This document shows positions 31,780 to 40,160 of a stretch of 64,000 nt of DNA, one piece after another. The DNA is from Streptomyces sp. PsTaAH-137 (GTDB taxonomy: Bacteria; Actinomycetota; Actinomycetes; Streptomycetales; Streptomycetaceae). A model generated the notes under the pieces. That model did no database searches and was not told the DNA's origin. It worked only from the letters and a program-made list of their open reading frames with translations. Position numbers and translations under genes: made by a program. Position 1 is the stretch's first letter, and each line of letters opens with the position of its first letter. The stretch is from NCBI RefSeq assembly GCF_003259365.1, contig NZ_QLLY01000017.1, forward strand, positions 62,001 through 126,000, given 5' to 3'.

Positions 31780-32609
31780 TTCACTGCTCCCAACGACAGG
31801 CCCTGGACCAGCTTGTCCTGGGCGGCGAACCCCGCGGCGAGCACCGGCAGGGAGATCACGAGCGACGCGGCGCACACCTTGGCCAGGAACAGGCCCTGGC
31901 TGGTGATGAAGCCGGTCAGGAAGACGGGCGCGGTCTGGGCGACGACGCCGGTGAGCACCCGTGCGAAGAGAAGTTCGTTCCAGCTGAAGATGAAGCAGAT
32001 CAGGGCCGTCGCCGCGATGCCGGGCAGCGCGATGGGGGCCACGACCCGGGTGAGGACGGTGGGCAGCCGGGCGCCGTCGATCTGCGCCGCCTCGATCACC
32101 GCGACCGGCACCTCGGCGAGGAACGACTGCATCATCCACACCGCGATCGGCAGGTTCATCGATGTGTAGAGGATGACCAGCAGCCAGATGTTGTCGAGGA
32201 AGTCGGTGTTCTTCGCGAAGAGGTAGATCGGCAGCAGGCCCGCCACCACCGGCAGCATCTTCGTGGACAGGAAGAAGAACAGGACGTCCGTCCACTTCTT
32301 CACCGGCCGGATGGAGAGGGCGTACGCGGCCGGGAGCGCGAGGAGCAGCACGAACAGGGTCGAACCGAGCGACGCCACCAGCGAGTTGATCAGCGCCGGC
32401 CAGGGGCTCGCGCCGCCGCCCGCGCCGAAGAAGTCGCGGTAGCCGTCGAGGGTGAGCGCGGCGGCGAAGGACGGCGGGTTGGTCGCCGCGTTCTCCTCCG
32501 AGTGGAAGGAGGTCAGGACCATCCAGGCGATCGGCAGGAAGAAGACGATGCCGAGCAGCCAGGCCGCAAGGCCGAGTCCCTTGCCTTTGAGGACCGTTGC
32601 GACGTTCAT
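31776..32609 (-). CDS. Carbohydrate ABC transporter permease (MalG type)
   Basis: 277-residue inner-membrane subunit with six helices. The cytoplasmic EAA loop (IEAAQIDGARLPTVLTRVVAPIALPGI) that docks to the ATPase is near residue 185. The N-terminus begins at once with a membrane helix, and the end ...LSLGAVK matches polyol/maltose-type MalG partners. Both ends overlap neighbours in ATGA junctions. No ATPase is encoded nearby; as in most Streptomyces sugar importers, a shared MsiK-type ATPase elsewhere probably drives it. Confidence 0.95.
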   Translation of the reverse strand: MNVATVLKGKGLGLAAWLLGIVFFLPIAWMVLTSFHSEENAATNPPSFAAALTLDGYRDFFGAGGGASPWPALINSLVASLGSTLFVLLLALPAAYALSIRPVKKWTDVLFFFLSTKMLPVVAGLLPIYLFAKNTDFLDNIWLLVILYTSMNLPIAVWMMQSFLAEVPVAVIEAAQIDGARLPTVLTRVVAPIALPGIAATALICFIFSWNELLFARVLTGVVAQTAPVFLTGFITSQGLFLAKVCAASLVISLPVLAAGFAAQDKLVQGLSLGAVK

Positions 32610-33544
32610 CCGCGGCCCACCTCCTCGCGGAACAGCGACGACACGACGCGCAGCGCGAACGTCGCGATGATGATCGAACCGATGACGACGAGGACGCCCG
32701 CCGCGGAGGCCAGACCGTTCTCGTGGGCCTGGTAGAAGGTCTGGTAGACGGTGTAGGGCAGGTTCGCGGTGCCCAGGCCGCCGGAGGTGAGGGAGAACAC
32801 CGCGTCGAAGTTCTGCACGATGTAGATCGAGCCGAGCAGGGCGCCGAGTTCGAGGTAGCGGCGCAGGTGGGGGAGGGTGAGGTGGCGGAAGATCTGCCAC
32901 GGGCCCGCGCCGTCCATCCGGGCCGCCTCGATCTGCTCGGCGGAGCGTGACTGGAGCCCCGCGAGCAGGATCAGCATCATGAACGGGGTCCACTGCCAGA
33001 TCAGTGACATCTCCACGGCGAGCAGCGGGGTGTTCGAGATCCAGTCCGGCTGGGGCCCGCCGACGTAGTGCAGCAGGCCGTTGAGCAGCCCGTACTCGGG
33101 GTTGTAGAGGACGTGCTTCCACAGCAGCGCGGCCGCCACGGGCACGACGAGGAACGGCGCGATCAGCAGCGTACGGACGATCCCGCGGCCTCTGAACTTC
33201 CGGTCCAGGAGCAGGGCGAGGGCCAAGCCCGCGACTAGGCTCACCACGACCACGGTCACCGTCAGCAGGATCGTCGTGAGGACCGACTTGCGCAGGTCGG
33301 GGTCGGTGAGGACCTCGGAGTAGTTGCCGAAACCGGCGAAGGAGCGGGCGTCGGGGTAGAGGGCGTTCCAGTCGAAGAACGAGATCACCAGCGTGGCCAC
33401 GAACGGCAGCTGGGTGACGACGATCATGAAGACCAGGGCGGGGAGCAGCGGGGCGCGGGTGGCCCAGGCGCGCAGCCGCCCGGGAGGGCGCCGGTTCGCG
33501 GCGGTCTGCGGTGCGGCCACGGGGGCCGAGGTCACGGTCGTCAT
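32606..33544 (-). CDS. Carbohydrate ABC transporter permease (MalF type)
   Basis: 312 residues with six membrane helices. After an Ala/Pro-rich cytoplasmic tail, the first helix is LLPALVFMIVVTQLPFVATLVISF; the EAA loop is IEAARMDGAGPWQIFRHLTLPHLR near residue 218. The segments FFDWNALYPDARSFAGFGNYSEVL and a YTVYQTFYQAHENGLASAAGV loop resemble the SmoF/MtlF sorbitol-mannitol permeases. It is ATGA-coupled to the binding-protein gene upstream and to the second permease downstream, so the three are made in fixed ratio. Confidence 0.95.
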   Translation of the reverse strand: MTTVTSAPVAAPQTAANRRPPGRLRAWATRAPLLPALVFMIVVTQLPFVATLVISFFDWNALYPDARSFAGFGNYSEVLTDPDLRKSVLTTILLTVTVVVVSLVAGLALALLLDRKFRGRGIVRTLLIAPFLVVPVAAALLWKHVLYNPEYGLLNGLLHYVGGPQPDWISNTPLLAVEMSLIWQWTPFMMLILLAGLQSRSAEQIEAARMDGAGPWQIFRHLTLPHLRRYLELGALLGSIYIVQNFDAVFSLTSGGLGTANLPYTVYQTFYQAHENGLASAAGVLVVIGSIIIATFALRVVSSLFREEVGRG

Positions 33545-34911
33545 CGGCCCTCGTACTCCTTCGCGATCTCGGCGGCGAGTTTCTGGGACTTGTCCAGGGC
33601 CCACTCGACGGACTGGCGTCCGGCGATCGCCGCGCTGATTTCCTGGGAGACCTTGGTGCCGAGATCGGTGAACTCGGGGATGCCGACGAACTGGATGCCG
33701 GGCGCGGGCCGCGGCTGGACGCCCGGGTCGCGCGGCCTCGCGCCCTCGATGGCGGCGCGGGTCTGGTCCTGGAAGGCGGCCGCCTCCTCGCGGTACTGCG
33801 GGATGTCGTACGTGGAGGCGCGCTTGCCCGCGGGCACGTTGGCCCAGCCGAACTTCTCGCCGACGAGCTTCTCGTACTCCTTGCCGGACGCCCAGGAGAT
33901 GAACTTCCAGGCCTTGTCGGGGTTGTGGGACGCCTTCTGCAGGCCCCACGCCCAGGTGTACAGCCAGCCGCTGGACTTCGTCTTCACGGTGGGCGCGGCG
34001 ACGTACCCGATCTTGCCCTTGACCGGCGACTTCGCCGACTCCAGGGAGCCCGCGGCGGACGTGGCGTCGTACCACATCGCGGTCTTGCCCTGGGTGAGGT
34101 TGTTGAGGCACTCGGCGAACCCGGACTGGGCCGCGCCCGACTCGCCGTGCTTGCGCACCAGGTCGACGTAGAACTGGGTCGCATCCTTGAAGCCCTTGTC
34201 GTCGAGGCGCGCCGTCCAGTCCTGGTCGAACCAGGTGCCGCCGAAGGTGTTCACCACCGTCGTCAGCGGCGCCATCAGCTCGCCCCAGCCGGGCAGTCCG
34301 CGCAGGCAGATGCCCTTCATGCCGGACTCGGCGCCGTCGGCCTTCGCCGCGAGGTCCGCGACCTGGTTCCAGGTCGGGTGCGCGGGCATCTTCAGGCCCT
34401 TCTTGGCGAAGACGTCCTTGCGGTACATCAGGAAGGACGACTCGCCGTAGAAGGGTTCGCCGTAGAGCTTGCCGTCGTCGCCGGTGAGCGACTGGCGCAT
34501 GGGCGCGAGGATGTCCTGCTGGTCGAAGCCGGCGTCCTTCTTCACGTACGGGCCCAGTTCGTGCAGCCAGCCGTTGCGGGCGTAGATGGGGATCTCGTAG
34601 TTGGAGAGCGTCGCCACGTCGTACTGGCCCGCCTGGTTGGCGAAGTCCTGGCTGATCTTGTCGCGGACGTCGTTCTCCGGCAGGACCGTGAAGTTGACCT
34701 TGATCCCGGTCTCGTGGGTGAAGTGTTTCGCGGTCAGTTTCTGCAGCTCGGTCATCTGCGGGTTGTTCACCATCAGGACGTTGATGGAGTCGCCGCCCCC
34801 GAGTCCGCCCGCTCCGGCCCAGCAGCCGGACAGCAGAGGGGTGAGCAGCGTCCCTGCGGCGGCCGTCGCGAGCAGGGCGCCCGGCGGCCTCCGTCGGCTC
34901 TGGGTTCGCAT
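33541..34911 (-). CDS. Polyol-type extracellular solute-binding lipoprotein
   Basis: 456 residues. The ATG at 34911 has AGGAG and gives a lipoprotein signal: Arg-rich start, LLATAAAGTLLTPLLSGC lipobox with Cys near residue 30. The mature part is a family 1 binding protein with INVLMVNNPQMTELQKLTAKHF, YDVATLSNYEIPIYARNGWL and WAWGLQKASHNPDKAWKFISW, close to SmoE/MtlE sorbitol/mannitol binders. It captures a sugar alcohol outside the cell and hands it to the permeases encoded next. Operon expression is probably under the DeoR-type gene just upstream on the same strand. Confidence 0.93.
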   Translation of the reverse strand: MRTQSRRRPPGALLATAAAGTLLTPLLSGCWAGAGGLGGGDSINVLMVNNPQMTELQKLTAKHFTHETGIKVNFTVLPENDVRDKISQDFANQAGQYDVATLSNYEIPIYARNGWLHELGPYVKKDAGFDQQDILAPMRQSLTGDDGKLYGEPFYGESSFLMYRKDVFAKKGLKMPAHPTWNQVADLAAKADGAESGMKGICLRGLPGWGELMAPLTTVVNTFGGTWFDQDWTARLDDKGFKDATQFYVDLVRKHGESGAAQSGFAECLNNLTQGKTAMWYDATSAAGSLESAKSPVKGKIGYVAAPTVKTKSSGWLYTWAWGLQKASHNPDKAWKFISWASGKEYEKLVGEKFGWANVPAGKRASTYDIPQYREEAAAFQDQTRAAIEGARPRDPGVQPRPAPGIQFVGIPEFTDLGTKVSQEISAAIAGRQSVEWALDKSQKLAAEIAKEYEGR

Positions 34912-35016
34912 GGATGCTCCTGGACTTCTGTCGCGTATATGGATGAATCGCTTGGCCAATGGGTGTGCGGTGCCGACTCCCGCGCACTGCAGGGGAGTTG
35001 ACGGTGCGTCCGGGGG

Positions 35017-35778
35017 TCAGGCGCGGATGACCTGCGGGCCCATCAGCGAGTAGCGGTGTGCTTCGGACACGGGCAGCTGGGTGCTCGTCACGATCGTCTC
35101 CAGGGCGCCCACGGGCGCGAACCGGCAGAAGCTGACCGCGCCGAACTTGGTGTGCACGCCCACGAAGACCGTGCGCCGTGCCGCCCGGATCGCCTGCGCC
35201 TTGACCTCGCTGACCGCCGGGTCGGGGGTGGTCAGGCCGTGGTCGCGGCTGATGCCGTTGGCGCCGATGTAGGCGAGGTCGATGACGAAGCCGGCGAGCA
35301 TCTTCGTCGTCCAGTGGTCCACGGTGGCCAGCGTGCCCGCGCGGACCCGCCCGCCGAGCAGCAGGACCGTGGTGTTCGGCGCCTCGGCCAGCGCGCCCGC
35401 CGTGGCCAGGGACGCCGTGACGACGGTGAGCGGCCGGTCGCGCGGCAGCGCCTCCGCGATGAGCTGCGGGGTGAACCCCTCGTCGACGAAGACCGTCTCC
35501 GCGTCACCGAGCAGATCGGCGGCGGCCGTGGCGATCCGCCGCTTCTCGGGGACGTGCATGGTGGTGCGGAACGCGAGGGTCGTCTCGAACCCGGCGCTCT
35601 CCACCGGGTACGCCCCGCCGTGCGTGCGCCGGACCAGACCGTGGTCCTCCAGGGCGCGCAGATCGCGGCGGACCGTCTCCTTGGCGACGCCCAGTTCGGC
35701 GGCGAGCTCCGTGACGTCGACGCTGCCGGTGCGGCGCGCCGCGCGTACGATCTCCCGCTGCCGTTCCTCGGCGCTCAT
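35017..35778 (-). CDS. DeoR-family transcriptional regulator
   Basis: 253 residues. The DeoR winged helix is at 1-57 (MSAEERQREIVRAARRTGSVDVTELAAELGVAKETVRRDLRALEDHGLVRRTHGGA). The C-terminal sugar-phosphate sensor domain follows with VFVDEGFTPQLIAEAL, LLLGGRVRAGTL, DLAYIGANGISRDHGLTTPD and the K-F-G-x-V-S-F-x-R-F-A segment. It lies directly upstream of the polyol transporter operon and most likely represses it until a phosphorylated intermediate binds. The 105-bp gap to the binding-protein gene would hold the operator; I see no clear dyad there. Confidence 0.92.
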   Translation of the reverse strand: MSAEERQREIVRAARRTGSVDVTELAAELGVAKETVRRDLRALEDHGLVRRTHGGAYPVESAGFETTLAFRTTMHVPEKRRIATAAADLLGDAETVFVDEGFTPQLIAEALPRDRPLTVVTASLATAGALAEAPNTTVLLLGGRVRAGTLATVDHWTTKMLAGFVIDLAYIGANGISRDHGLTTPDPAVSEVKAQAIRAARRTVFVGVHTKFGAVSFCRFAPVGALETIVTSTQLPVSEAHRYSLMGPQVIRA

Positions 35779-36039
35779 GTCGCCCCTCCGTGCCCTGGTG
35801 CCGTCGTGCCCGTTCGGGCCCGGTGGGGCCCGCTCCGGAATTTTTACCGGCGCTACGAGGTGGTGACCAGGTCTGTCGGAGAAGTGATGCGGCCCGCTTC
35901 TGTCCGTTTCGGGGCACGGCTGCCCGGCTCGGACCAGGGCCGGAGCCGGGGATCATGTGGGTTCGGGCGGGGTGGCTGCCCGTTTCGGGGGATGCGGTGG
36001 CCCGCTTGGTGCCCGAGTGGGGTGCGGGCCGCGTGTTGC
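35779..36039. other. Intergenic stretch without recognised elements
   Basis: The 261 bp between the regulator start and the 3' end of the uronate dehydrogenase gene should contain the regulator's promoter. Two near-copies of CCCGTTTCGGGG-like sequence are present, but no clear terminator, operator or coding frame is evident. Confidence 0.4.
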
Positions 36040-36906
36040 TCAGTACGGCCAGATCGGCGGGTCGTTGATGAAACGCCCGCCCATGTACCGGTGTGCCGGA
36101 TTGTCGTCGCTGAGCGGGCCGAACTCGGCGAGGAGCTTCTCCGCGTACGCCTCGGAGTCGTCCTGCGGCTCGTAGCCGAGCGCGCGGGCGCTGGAGAGGT
36201 CCCACCAGACGCGGGTGTTGGCGGAGGAGCCGTAGACGACGGTGTGGCCGACGGCCGGCGCGGACAGCGCGGCGTGGAAGAGCCGGGCGCCGTCGGCGGG
36301 GCTCATCCAGACCGACATCATGCGGACGTCGGTCGGCTCCACGAAGCAGGCGCCGATCCGGACCGACACCGTCTCGATGCCGTACTGGTCCCAGTAGAAC
36401 TGCGCCAGGTCCTCGCCGAACGACTTGGACAGGCCGTAGAAGGTGTCGGGGCGGCGCCGCGTCGCGACCTGGATCACGGGGGCGCCGTCCTCGGTGCGCG
36501 GACGCGGGGTGTAGCCGATCGCGTGGTTGGAGGAGGCGAAGACGACGCGGGGGGCCGTGCCGTCGGCGCGGGCCTCGCTCTCCGCGCGGACCGCCTCGAA
36601 GAGCCGCTGGGTGCCCTTGATGTTCGACTCGACGATCTTGTCGAAGGTCGACTCCAGGGAGATGCCCGCCAGGTGCAGGACGCCGTCGACGCCGCGCACC
36701 GCCTCGCGCAGCGCCTCCGTGTCGTTCAGGTCCGCGACGATCGCGTCCGGCGCGTCCGGGACGGGGCGGACGTCCAGCAGGCGCAGGGTGTACCCGTGCT
36801 GCGGCAGCAACTCACGCATCAGGGTGCCGAGTCCGCCGGCGGCGCCGGTGAGCAGAAGGGTGCGGGGCGCGGAGGGGACTGACATGTGCGTGATCTCCAT
36901 GTCCAT
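36040..36906 (-). CDS. udh: Uronate dehydrogenase
   Basis: 288 residues (281 if translation starts at MSVPSAPR). Extended-SDR enzyme oxidising D-galacturonate or D-glucuronate with NAD to the aldarate lactone. The nucleotide motif TGAAGGLGTLMRE is near residue 20. The family signature is strong: VLHLAGISLES, NIKGTQRLFEA, VVFASSNHAIGY, YGLSKSFGEDLAQ (Tyr-x3-Lys), VRIGACFVEPTDVRMMSVWMSP, VVYGSSANTRVWWD and GGRFINDPP. It is divergent from kdgD, the gene for a later step of the same oxidative uronate pathway. Confidence 0.9.
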   Translation of the reverse strand: MDMEITHMSVPSAPRTLLLTGAAGGLGTLMRELLPQHGYTLRLLDVRPVPDAPDAIVADLNDTEALREAVRGVDGVLHLAGISLESTFDKIVESNIKGTQRLFEAVRAESEARADGTAPRVVFASSNHAIGYTPRPRTEDGAPVIQVATRRRPDTFYGLSKSFGEDLAQFYWDQYGIETVSVRIGACFVEPTDVRMMSVWMSPADGARLFHAALSAPAVGHTVVYGSSANTRVWWDLSSARALGYEPQDDSEAYAEKLLAEFGPLSDDNPAHRYMGGRFINDPPIWPY

Positions 36907-37084
36907 GCGTGAGCGGCATTCACATTCGTGGACACGCTAAGGAGGTGGTCGCTCGCCGTCAAGACTCCGCCGAGTTCGGGCGCTTGACCGTCTGCTTTGG
37001 GGCGGCTTACGGTGAGTGCGTTCAGAAATATAGACGCGGATCAGAAACATGCACATCTGTGCGTGCAACGCTCAGGGAGAGCCC
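36907..37084. promoter_or_regulatory. Divergent promoter region between udh and kdgD
   Basis: 178 bp between two divergent pathway genes. At 37019-37036, CGTTCAGAAATATAGACG partly resembles the 18-bp palindrome in front of the IclR/dioxovalerate dehydrogenase pair (11 of 18 positions), so the same IclR regulator may act here. The match is weak. AGGGAGA before 37085 is the kdgD ribosome site. Confidence 0.4.
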
Positions 37085-38098
37085 GTGACGTCAGCCGCCC
37101 TCGCCGTTCGACTCGCCGTCCCGAGTGGCCCGCTCTTCTTCCCGGTCACCCCGTACGGGCCGGACGGCGCCGTGGACCTCGACACCTACCGCACCCATGT
37201 GCGGCGCGGCGTCGAGGCCGGGGCCGCCGCCGTCTTCGCCTGCTGCGGCACCGGGGAGTTCCACGCGCTCACGCCCGAGGAGTTCGAGGCGTGCGTGGCC
37301 GCGGCGGTCGAGGCGACGGACGGCCGGGTGCCGGTGGTCGCGGGCGCCGGATACGGCACCGCGCTCGCCGTCCACTACGCGCGCGCGGCCGAACGGGCGG
37401 GCGCGGACGGCCTGTTGGCGATGCCGCCGTATCTCGTCGTCGCCGGGCAGGAGGGCCTGCTGCGGCACTACACCGAACTGGCCGAGGCGACCTCGCTCGA
37501 CCTCGTCGTGTACCAGCGCGACAACGCCGTGTTCACCCCGGAGACCGTTGTCGCGCTCGCCCGCCACCCGAAGGTGATCGGGCTCAAGGACGGGCTCGGC
37601 GACCTCGATCTGATGCAGCGGACCGTGAGCGCGGTCCGCGCCTCCGGGGTGCGCGACGACTTCCTCTACTTCAACGGGCTGCCCACCGCCGAACTCACCA
37701 TGCCCGCCTATCGGGGCCTCGGCATCACCCTCTACTCCTCCGCCGTGTTCTGCTTCGCCCCCGAGATCGCGCAGGCCTTCCACAAGGCGGTCAACGGCGG
37801 CGACGACACCACGGTGAACGCGCTGCTCGACGGCTTCTACCGGCCGCTCGTCGAACTCCGCAACCAGGGGCGGGGCTACGCGGTCGCGCTGGTGAAGGCC
37901 GGGGTACGGTTGCGCGGGCTCGACGTCGGCGAGGTCCGCCCGCCGCTGCACGAGCCGACCGAGGAACACATCAAGCGGCTCGCCGAACTCATCGAGGCGG
38001 CGGGCGAGTTGCTGGACGCCGCGGATCTCCCGGGTGCCGCGGATCTTCCGGATGCCGCAGATCTTCCGGATGCCGCGAGTGAGGAGCAGGGCGCGTGA
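37085..38098 (+). CDS. kdgD: 5-dehydro-4-deoxyglucarate dehydratase (DHDPS superfamily)
   Basis: 337 residues. Decarboxylates and dehydrates 5-keto-4-deoxy-glucarate to 2,5-dioxovalerate. TIM-barrel lyase with the KdgD-type signature: SGPLFFPVTPYGPDG at the start, CCGTGEFHALTPEEF, MPPYLVVAGQEG, Tyr 143 (VVYQRDN), Schiff-base Lys 168 (VIGLKDG) and FNGLPTAELTMPAY. The GTG at 37085 follows AGGGAGA; an upstream in-frame ATG (37049) is less likely. The C-terminus carries an extra tail of A-A-D-L-P repeats encoded by 18-bp tandem copies. The stop overlaps the next gene's GTG. Confidence 0.92.
   Translation: MTSAALAVRLAVPSGPLFFPVTPYGPDGAVDLDTYRTHVRRGVEAGAAAVFACCGTGEFHALTPEEFEACVAAAVEATDGRVPVVAGAGYGTALAVHYARAAERAGADGLLAMPPYLVVAGQEGLLRHYTELAEATSLDLVVYQRDNAVFTPETVVALARHPKVIGLKDGLGDLDLMQRTVSAVRASGVRDDFLYFNGLPTAELTMPAYRGLGITLYSSAVFCFAPEIAQAFHKAVNGGDDTTVNALLDGFYRPLVELRNQGRGYAVALVKAGVRLRGLDVGEVRPPLHEPTEEHIKRLAELIEAAGELLDAADLPGAADLPDAADLPDAASEEQGA
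38018..38071 (+). repeat. 18-bp tandem repeat in the 3' end of kdgD
   Basis: Three consecutive 18-bp units (38018-38035, 38036-38053, 38054-38071) based on GCCGCGGATCTTCCGGAT and a partial fourth encode A-A-D-L-P-D repeats beyond the catalytic domain. Copy number is likely to vary between strains. Confidence 0.85.
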
Positions 38099-39255
38099 GG
38101 ACCTCCGCCTTCGTCTATCCCTGGGACGTCATCGGCGACCCGGACGCCGCCCGCCGCATCGCGGACCTCGGCGTCCAGCAGGTCACCCTCGCCGCCGCCT
38201 ACCACTCCACCCGGGCCCTCACCCCCCGCCACCCCCGGCACCGCGTCGTCACCGCCGAACACGCCGCCGTCCTCTACCCGGTCGACGAACAGCGCTGGAC
38301 CGACGCCGAGTTGAGGCCGTACGCGGCCGGGAACTGGGCCCCCGGCGACGCCTACGGAGAGGCCGCCGCCGCGCTCGCCGACGCCGGACTCGACGTGCAT
38401 ACCTGGGTCGTCCTCGCCCACAACTCCCGCCTGGGGGCCGAGCGTCCGGACACCTCGGTCGTCAACGCGTACGGCGACCGCTACCCCTGGGCCCCCTGCA
38501 TCGCACAGCCCGCCACCCGCGCCTTTCTCGTCGCCCTCGCCGCCGAGGCCGCCACCCGGCCCGGAGCGCGCGGCACCGAACTCGAATCGCTCGGCTGGTA
38601 CGGCCTCGCGCATCTGCACGCCCACGACAAGATCGGCGGCGTCGGCCTCGGGGAGGCCGCGCAGTACCTGATGTCGCTCTGCTTCTGCCCGGACTGCCGG
38701 GCCGGGTACGCCCGGCACGGCCTCGACGCGGAGGAGCTGAGCCGCTCGGTGCGGGCCGCCCTGGAACCCGTATGGCGGGGCGAGCCGGCCGACGACGGCT
38801 GGGCGGGCGTGGAGAAGCTGCTCGGCGCCGAGCAGGCCGCCGCCACCCGCGCGTATCGCGACATCACCGCCCGCACCCTCCAGGAAGCCGCCGTCGCGGC
38901 GGTACGGGAAGCGGCCCCGGCCGGTTTTCAGGTGCTGCTGCACGCCGACCCCGTCTCCTACCACTGCGGTGCCAACGCGGGCGTCGACCCCGCGCACATC
39001 CTGGCCGTCGCCGACGGGGTGGTGGTGCCCTGCACGGGCGGCGCCGGGCTGCTGGCCCCCTTCGCGGCCGAGGGCAGGGGAGTGCTCGCCGCGAACCTCA
39101 CCGTCGTACGGGGCATGGGCGGCAGTCCCGGCACCCTCGCCGCCGACGTGCGGGCCGCGCGCGAGCTGGGCGCGGACGAGCTGCGGCTGTACCACGCGGG
39201 GCTGGCCCCGGACGCGGACCTGGACCTCGTCAGGGCGGCCCTCGCGGAGCTCTGA
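38095..39255 (+). CDS. Conserved hypothetical, TIM-barrel-like, coupled to kdgD
   Basis: 386 residues, GTGA-coupled to kdgD. It begins MRTSAFVYPWDVIGDPDAARRIADLGVQQVTLAAAYHSTRAL, like the first strand-helix unit of a TIM barrel, and has VHTWVVLAHNSRLG, ESLGWYGLAHLHAHDK, a CFCPDC pair near residue 200 (possible metal site) and FQVLLHADPVSYHCGANAG. The form resembles putative family-10-type glycosidase-like barrels, but the active-site residues are not assigned. I do not recognise a characterised relative. Position suggests a role in uronate or pectin fragment metabolism, for example hydrolysis or isomerisation of a sugar acid. Confidence 0.7.
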   Translation: MRTSAFVYPWDVIGDPDAARRIADLGVQQVTLAAAYHSTRALTPRHPRHRVVTAEHAAVLYPVDEQRWTDAELRPYAAGNWAPGDAYGEAAAALADAGLDVHTWVVLAHNSRLGAERPDTSVVNAYGDRYPWAPCIAQPATRAFLVALAAEAATRPGARGTELESLGWYGLAHLHAHDKIGGVGLGEAAQYLMSLCFCPDCRAGYARHGLDAEELSRSVRAALEPVWRGEPADDGWAGVEKLLGAEQAAATRAYRDITARTLQEAAVAAVREAAPAGFQVLLHADPVSYHCGANAGVDPAHILAVADGVVVPCTGGAGLLAPFAAEGRGVLAANLTVVRGMGGSPGTLAADVRAARELGADELRLYHAGLAPDADLDLVRAALAEL

Positions 39256-39350
39256 CGCCTCGGGGCCGGGACCGATGAGTTCCGGGCCGCGGCGGAGTCT
39301 GTACCGGTGACCAGCGAACACATGCCTCACCGGAAGGGTCACCATTCGCC

Positions 39351-39938
39351 ATGAGTGACACGACAGTGGACCTCGGCCCGCAGGCCCGGATCGTCGCCGG
39401 GCTCGCCCACGGGGTCCGGGACGACCAGCTCGACCTGCCGACGCCCTGTCCCGACTACGCCGTACGCCATCTCGTCGGGCACATCGTCGGCCTCGCGGCC
39501 GGGCTGCGCGCCACGGCCCGCAAGGAGCGCGCGGACGACAACACGGCACAGCCCGGCAGCACCCTTCCCGAGCTGTCGCCGGACTGGCGCGCCGCCCTGC
39601 CCAAGGCGCTCGACGAACTGGTGGAGGCCTGGCGGGACCCCGCCGCCTGGGACGGCATGACCCACGCGGGCGGCCTCGACCTGCCCGGCGCCGTCGCCGG
39701 GCTCGTCACCGCCGACGAACTTGTCGTGCACGGCTGGGACCTGGCTCGCGCCACCGGCCAGGAGTACACCCCGGACGAGGCGGCCCTCGGCGCCGCCCAC
39801 GCCCTGCTCGCCCCGGCCGCGGACGACAGCGGGCGCGGGGGCCTGTTCGGCCCGGTCGTCGCGGTCTCCGAGCACGCGTCGCTGACCGACCGGGTCATCG
39901 GCCTGAGCGGCCGGGACCCGGACTGGCGGCAGCCGTAG
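39351..39938 (+). CDS. TIGR03086-type metal-binding protein (DinB/mycothiol transferase fold)
   Basis: 195 residues. The four-helix DinB-like fold of the maleylpyruvate isomerase N-terminal family is recognisable: GVRDDQLDLPTPCPDYAVRHLVGHIVGLAAGL with the first metal His, and TADELVVHGWDLARATGQ with the second. Related proteins use mycothiol as thiol cofactor in Actinobacteria. The substrate is unknown. It is separated from the genes on either side and does not look part of the uronate operon. Confidence 0.85.
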   Translation: MSDTTVDLGPQARIVAGLAHGVRDDQLDLPTPCPDYAVRHLVGHIVGLAAGLRATARKERADDNTAQPGSTLPELSPDWRAALPKALDELVEAWRDPAAWDGMTHAGGLDLPGAVAGLVTADELVVHGWDLARATGQEYTPDEAALGAAHALLAPAADDSGRGGLFGPVVAVSEHASLTDRVIGLSGRDPDWRQP

Positions 39939-40024
39939 GGCCCGCCCGCTAGCTCCTGTCCGGCCCCTGCCCCGTCCCTGTCCCGCCCGTGTTCCGTCCG
40001 GGCGGGACTTCTTTTGTCGGAAGC

Positions 40025-40085
40025 GTTGACGAAACATCTCCGTGCTTCTAGCTTCAACGCGTCGTACTTCGTACGTCATATATGA
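40025..40085 (+). promoter_or_regulatory. Promoter and operator-like palindromes upstream of the GntR gene
   Basis: TTGACG (40025-40030), an 18-bp spacer and TAGCTT (40049-40054) form a plausible promoter. Downstream lie two palindromes, CGTACTTCGTACG (40063-40075) and TCATATATGA (40076-40085), suitable for autoregulation by the GntR protein encoded 76 bp further on. Assignment to that protein is inferred from position. Confidence 0.5.
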
Positions 40086-40160
40086 GACGCGATACCTGAT
40101 ACGCCGTACGCCGAGCGCGATCGAGCACGTCGTACACCGGATATCCACCGAGAGGCGCGC

